NCBI GenBank assembly: GCA_900754715.1
Contig: CAAEDX010000031.1
Span: 1 to 10,653 of the forward strand
DNA from: Erysipelotrichaceae bacterium
GTDB lineage: Bacteria > Bacillota_I > Bacilli_A > Erysipelotrichales > Erysipelotrichaceae
Reading direction: 5' to 3'
DNA: 10,653 nt
Under the pieces are notes generated by a model, which saw only the letters and a list, made by a program, of their open reading frames with translations, made no database searches and had not been told where the DNA came from. Shown in pieces: positions 7,335 to 10,653 of this stretch (its first letter is position 1; each line of letters starts with the position of its first letter). The translations under genes and the position numbers were made by a program.

Positions 7335-9794
7335 TTATGCGCTTCTGCGTCTGCGGATCACCAGGACCGCGCCGGCTGCGACAGCAGCGCCCAGCAATGA
7401 GAACAGCATAGCATAATCATTGTGCATGCCTGTATCGGCATTGTCACTCTGACCTGGTTTTTCTTCCGGATCCTGCGGCTGTTCCGGTGTCGTTGGCTGA
7501 TCTGCAACGATATCCATCACCTGATCGGCATAAGCATTCTCTCCCAGCGTGAAGGTACGATCCTTGCTGTCCACGGCAGCAATCGCCGTGATCGGCGCAA
7601 CGCCTTCCGCTGCCTTATCTGCCTTGAACGTGATCGTGATCGGCGCAACATCATTTGCCGCCTTATGTACGGTGATGACATTGCCTTCTACGGTATAGGC
7701 ATCACTGTCTGCCACATCAAATGCAGCATCATCATACGTGATCTGCACATCATATGCTTCGTTTTCCACACCAGCGAGATTCTTCAGATCTACGGTCACA
7801 TCAAAGGCTTCTCCCACTTTTGCTGATTCCGGCAAGATGACTTCGATACCGGATACCGGTGCGTTATAGTCCAGACCGTAACCGATCGGATAAGCGATCT
7901 GCGTCGTATCCATGACATGATCGACGATGACCGGAACATCTACAGGCAGTTCGCCCTCTGCTTCACGTCCACGGAAGATCACATCGATACCAGCTGGGAT
8001 ATTCGGTCCGAACGCGGCATCCGGACGAAGTGCCTCTGTCGGATCCATTCCCTTATTTCCATATACGGCAACGATTGCCTTCGCATTCGGATAGTTGGCC
8101 ACATCATACGGCTTGGAGATGCTCATCACTACCGAATCTTTTCCTGCTTCGTTCGCATAATCGATCACTTCTGTCGGTACACGGGTGAGCCAGTGATCGC
8201 CCAACAGCTGCGCCGCGCTGCCCACCTCAGAGATCACGATGACATAATCAGAAGAATCGATCGCGCTCTTCAGATCATCGATGGTCGTGGCACTGTTGTA
8301 ACGAATGCTTTCGTACTGTACGTTTTCCGGAAGAACACCTTCAGCGATCAAACGGCGCATGCCCAGTTCCATACCTGGCAGCTCATTGTCATAAGCGCCC
8401 AGCAACAATACTTTTTCATCTGCCTTTGGATTCAGCGGAAGCACCATGTCATCATTCTTGATCACGGTCACGGCATCCGCGGAAATTTCTCGCTCCAGAT
8501 CACGGTTGAGATCAGAGCCGACCTGCTCATTGGCGTTGGCCAGTTTTTCTTCCCATGTTCTCGTATCAGATGCGTAATCGAGGATGCCGCGCTTTTCTTT
8601 CAGCGTCAGGATACGCTTGACTGAATCGTTGAGCATATCTTCAGTGATCGTGCCATCTTCCAGCGCAGCCTTGACATCAGCGATGATCTGATCCATCTTC
8701 GCCATATCTGCCTTGCTTCTGAGGATGGTCGGCATCAGGCAGATATCCACATCCGCCTGGATCGCCATGATGACTGCTTCAGATTCGCCAAAATTAGTAG
8801 AAATCGCATCCATGTTCATGGCGTCAGTAACGACTACACCATCAAAGCCCATGTCTTCACGGACGATGCCGGTGATGATATCATCTGACAGCGTGGCAGG
8901 CACATAAATCTCACTGCCATCCGCCTTGGAGGTCACAGTATCTGTTTCTACCTGCGGATACTGGATATGAGCCGTCATCAGCATGTCTACCCCATTATCC
9001 ACCGCTGCCTGGAAAGGCACGAGCTCCAGTTCCTTCAGTTCTTCATAAGATTTGTTTACCATCGGCAAACCAGTATGAGAGTCAGTGGCCGTATCGCCAT
9101 GACCCGGGAAGTGCTTCGCCGCTGTGGCGATATTATACTCCTGCATGCCCTGCATCATCGGTACGCCTAAGCGCGCCACACGCTGCGGATCGCTGGAAAT
9201 GGAACGCAGGCCGATGACCGGATTGTTCGGGTTATTGTTCGTATCAAATACCGGCGCAAAGTTGACATTGATGCCCAGTGCGCTCAGCTCACGGCCGATG
9301 ATCTCACCGGCGAGACGCGCATCCTCCTCACTGTTGGTGGCACCGATCGCCATATTGCCCGGCAACGCTGTTCCGCTTCCCAGACGATAGACGATGCCGC
9401 CTTCCTGATCGATCGTGATCAGCAGCGGAATGTCACCGTTTCCTGCCTCATTGGCAATGGCTGCCTCCTGCAGATCGTTGGTCAGCTTCAATGTCTGTTC
9501 TGTTTCTTTGACATTTTCCGCAAACAGGATGACACCGCCAAAATCATACTTATCGATGATTTCTGCCACTTCGTCGTTGAGCACGGTCATGTCAGACTGT
9601 GCGTCTTCACCCTCAGCCTGCCACATACGGAAATCAGGCATGATCATCTGACCGATTTTCTGGTCGATCGTCATGCCAGCCAAGATCTCATCCACCCGGG
9701 ATGTGGCTTCAGCACGCATAGCAGTCATCGACATCGGAATGCACATCGACAAAGCCAGCGCACCACAAAGCATGCTTTTCATCTTCATTTTCAT
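7335..9794 (-). CDS. Secreted, surface-anchored glycoside hydrolase family 3 (beta-N-acetylhexosaminidase/NagZ type)
   Basis: This 819-residue exported GH3 enzyme probably removes beta-linked N-acetylglucosamine from wall fragments or glycans. A signal peptide (1-30) ends in AEA. The catalytic barrel (about 35-390) has Asp129 in IDQEGG, the NagZ signature KHFPGHG (227-233) with Asp238-Ser-His240 as the acid/base dyad, and nucleophile Asp324 in VVTDAMNMD. A GH3 C-terminal domain follows (about 430-630). Then comes a beta-sandwich of cohesin- or Ig-like look (about 645-755), and a Pro/Glu-rich linker (760-783). The tail has NADTG (785-789), a membrane segment (about 795-813) and RRRRSA, which looks like a sorting signal lacking the usual Leu-Pro. 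ATG 9794 has AAGGGA about 7 nt upstream. The Asp-His dyad points to hexosaminidase activity over beta-glucosidase; the true substrate is not shown. It is monocistronic, with a clear promoter and terminator. Confidence 0.93.
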   Translation of the reverse strand: MKMKMKSMLCGALALSMCIPMSMTAMRAEATSRVDEILAGMTIDQKIGQMIMPDFRMWQAEGEDAQSDMTVLNDEVAEIIDKYDFGGVILFAENVKETEQTLKLTNDLQEAAIANEAGNGDIPLLITIDQEGGIVYRLGSGTALPGNMAIGATNSEEDARLAGEIIGRELSALGINVNFAPVFDTNNNPNNPVIGLRSISSDPQRVARLGVPMMQGMQEYNIATAAKHFPGHGDTATDSHTGLPMVNKSYEELKELELVPFQAAVDNGVDMLMTAHIQYPQVETDTVTSKADGSEIYVPATLSDDIITGIVREDMGFDGVVVTDAMNMDAISTNFGESEAVIMAIQADVDICLMPTILRSKADMAKMDQIIADVKAALEDGTITEDMLNDSVKRILTLKEKRGILDYASDTRTWEEKLANANEQVGSDLNRDLEREISADAVTVIKNDDMVLPLNPKADEKVLLLGAYDNELPGMELGMRRLIAEGVLPENVQYESIRYNSATTIDDLKSAIDSSDYVIVISEVGSAAQLLGDHWLTRVPTEVIDYANEAGKDSVVMSISKPYDVANYPNAKAIVAVYGNKGMDPTEALRPDAAFGPNIPAGIDVIFRGREAEGELPVDVPVIVDHVMDTTQIAYPIGYGLDYNAPVSGIEVILPESAKVGEAFDVTVDLKNLAGVENEAYDVQITYDDAAFDVADSDAYTVEGNVITVHKAANDVAPITITFKADKAAEGVAPITAIAAVDSKDRTFTLGENAYADQVMDIVADQPTTPEQPQDPEEKPGQSDNADTGMHNDYAMLFSLLGAAVAAGAVLVIRRRRSA

Positions 9795-9838
9795 CGCTTT
9801 TCCCTTTTACTTTCGAAATGAAAGCCCTTTCTATACTT

Positions 9839-9867
9839 AGAATATCATTTGCATCACTTAATTTCAA
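9839..9867 (-). promoter_or_regulatory. Promoter of the GH3 gene
   Basis: The minus strand has TTGAAA (9862-9867), a 17-nt spacer and TATTCT (9839-9844). The leader of about 40 nt holds a small stem, CTTTC with GAAAG (9810-9824), just upstream of the ribosome binding site; it is weak and may mean nothing. Confidence 0.65.
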
Positions 9868-10020
9868 TATCAAAGTATTCACGATATATGGAAATAACAA
9901 ATACTTCTTTTAAAAGTATCGCCTGCTTATACAAAAGTGGGCAAAAAAACTTTATTTGTTTTTCTCTCACATAAACAGCAGCATTTAAAAGCCTGCCTTA
10001 TCATCAATAACAATAATAAA
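9868..10020. other. AT-rich gene-free spacer next to the CRISPR array
   Basis: This stretch has no convincing coding frame and is much richer in A and T than the genes to the left. It contains two possible stems: GCCTGCTT with AAGTGGGC (9921-9942, two G-T pairs) beside a run of seven A (9943-9949), and ATACTT with AAGTAT (9901-9919). It could be the trailer of the array, as the degenerate left repeats suggest, or less likely a leader. A leftward array transcript would pass through these stems before reaching the GH3 promoter. I see no strong plus-strand promoter in it. Confidence 0.5.
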
Positions 10021-10043
10021 CCTTAATAAGAACAATAGATAAT
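10021..10043. repeat. Degenerate terminal CRISPR repeat
   Basis: Only the 23 nt from CCTTAATAAG to the end of the repeat are kept. The eight positions before (10013-10020) match the consensus at about three places. In minus-strand reading the lost part is the 3' end of the repeat, the usual pattern for the last repeat at the trailer end of an array. Confidence 0.85.
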
Positions 10044-10080
10044 CAAGCGCATTCCGTAACGCGTTCTTATGGCTGATGAT

Positions 10081-10112
10081 GCGTTAATCCTTAATTAAGA
10101 ACAATAGATAAT
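10081..10112. repeat. CRISPR repeat variant with one inserted base
   Basis: This copy is 32 nt because one T is inserted in the centre, giving TTAATTAAG where the others have TTAATAAG. All eight copies to its right are identical. It supports the left end being the older end. Confidence 0.9.
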
Positions 10113-10147
10113 GCACTTACATTTTCAAAGGAGGTATACAAAATGAA
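10113..10147. other. CRISPR spacer 2, resembling a translation start region
   Basis: The 35-nt spacer contains AAAGGAGG, eight bases, then ATGAA at its right end, the layout of a strong ribosome binding site and start codon. It was probably taken from the start of a gene of a phage or plasmid. It is not a gene here: the frame meets a stop (TAA) inside the following repeat after three codons. Confidence 0.6.
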
Positions 10148-10653
10148 GCGTTAATCCTTAATAAGAACAATAGATAATGAGGGCAATTTCTCACGGGCAG
10201 GGACGCTCTGGAGAAGCGTTAATCCTTAATAAGAACAATAGATAATGCGTTCTTGTGGCTGATGATTGAGTGTGTAAGCCGTTCGCGTTAATCCTTAATA
10301 AGAACAATAGATAATTCTAATGCGGGCAAGGACGGTTGCAACCCCGTGAAAGCGTTAATCCTTAATAAGAACAATAGATAATGCTATTCTTACTCTGTGC
10401 ATTGTCGCAGGGATCTCTTTGCGTTAATCCTTAATAAGAACAATAGATAATGTCTGTATTTCCGGAATACATTCCTTTTTTCGGATAAAGCGTTAATCCT
10501 TAATAAGAACAATAGATAATCGTCAGTCAGAAACTTAAACAGCGGACCTTTTGAGCGTTAATCCTTAATAAGAACAATAGATAATCTGACAGTGAATCTG
10601 TATAAGAGCACCGATCAATACGGCGTTAATCCTTAATAAGAACAATAGATAAT

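Larger units (their letters stand above)
10021..10653. CRISPR. CRISPR array, 10 repeats and 9 spacers, cut by the window edge
   Basis: A 31-nt repeat (plus strand begins GCGTTAATCC and ends AACAATAGATAAT) occurs at 10148, 10216, 10285, 10352, 10421, 10490, 10555 and 10623 without any change. A 32-nt variant lies at 10081 and a partial copy at 10021-10043. Spacers are unique and 37, 35, 37, 38, 36, 38, 38, 34 and 37 nt long, left to right. Such spread is usual for type I or III arrays; type II arrays have near-constant 30-nt spacers and 36-nt repeats. Decay of the left repeats suggests the old end is at the left, so crRNA would be read on the minus strand, where the repeat starts ATTATCTATTG and ends GGATTAACGC. 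No cas gene is in the window, so the type is open. The last base is the last base of a repeat, so the array probably continues. Confidence 0.97.

Noticed and set aside
7917..8624. Plus-strand open frame of 235 codons antisense to the GH3 gene.
   Set aside because: It is a shadow frame of the GH3 enzyme, rich in Ile, His and Arg as antisense frames are.
10179..10351. Spacers 3 and 5 share CGGGCA-R-GGACG (12 nt with one mismatch).
   Set aside because: A 12-nt near match among nine spacers is not strong enough to claim common origin, and it sits in the middle of both spacers with unlike flanks.
10021..10653. The repeats as plasmid iterons, a replication origin or a protein-coding tandem repeat.
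   Set aside because: Intervening segments are unique, 34-38 nt, and resemble coding DNA of invaders; repeats are identical but carry stops. This is the CRISPR pattern.

Overview
The window looks like chromosomal DNA from a mid-GC Bacillota (Firmicutes), possibly Erysipelotrichia or a relative from the gut. This rests on the style of the proteins (lipoprotein signal, wall-anchor-like tail with an RRRR end), strong AGGAGG-type ribosome binding sites, TTG start use, and TTGAAA/TATAAT-type promoters. The genus is not certain. Most genes read leftward (minus strand). The exception is the P1-family peptidase at 5293-6270.

Layout, left to right. Positions 1-66 hold a strong minus-strand promoter that fires out of the window into something with no visible start codon, perhaps a stable RNA or a long leader. 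Next come a non-haem ferritin (164-679) with its own promoter and terminator, then a two-gene unit: a transglutaminase-like lipoprotein (3027-4136) followed 17-20 nt later by a long U32-family protein (728-3007) of the RlhA/YdcP type. A patatin-like lipase (4230-5090, probable TTG start) and a DmpA/P1-type self-processing aminopeptidase (5293-6270) diverge from a 200-nt region with a promoter on each side. A SWIM zinc-finger protein (6317-7177) meets the peptidase at a shared bidirectional terminator. A large exported, wall- or membrane-anchored GH3 enzyme of the NagZ type follows (7335-9794), with a clear promoter and a terminator carrying a UUCG loop.

The right end (9795-10653) has no protein gene. 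It starts with about 225 nt of AT-rich DNA, followed by a CRISPR array of ten repeats and nine spacers that runs to the last base. The repeat is 31 nt and its sequence does not end like any CRISPR repeat family I know. Spacers are 34-38 nt. The first two repeats on the left are degenerate, which suggests that the old end is on the left and that the leader and cas genes lie beyond the right edge. Two spacers overlap by 20 nt with a single difference that is synonymous in the open frames. They therefore appear to sample the same gene from two related invaders, and each gives part of the other's flanking sequence, which constrains the PAM. No cas gene is in the window.

The protein-coding genes are mostly ordinary housekeeping and cell-envelope genes (iron storage, RNA modification, lipid and peptide hydrolysis, amino-sugar hydrolysis). 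They do not form one pathway. The CRISPR array is the part most worth following.
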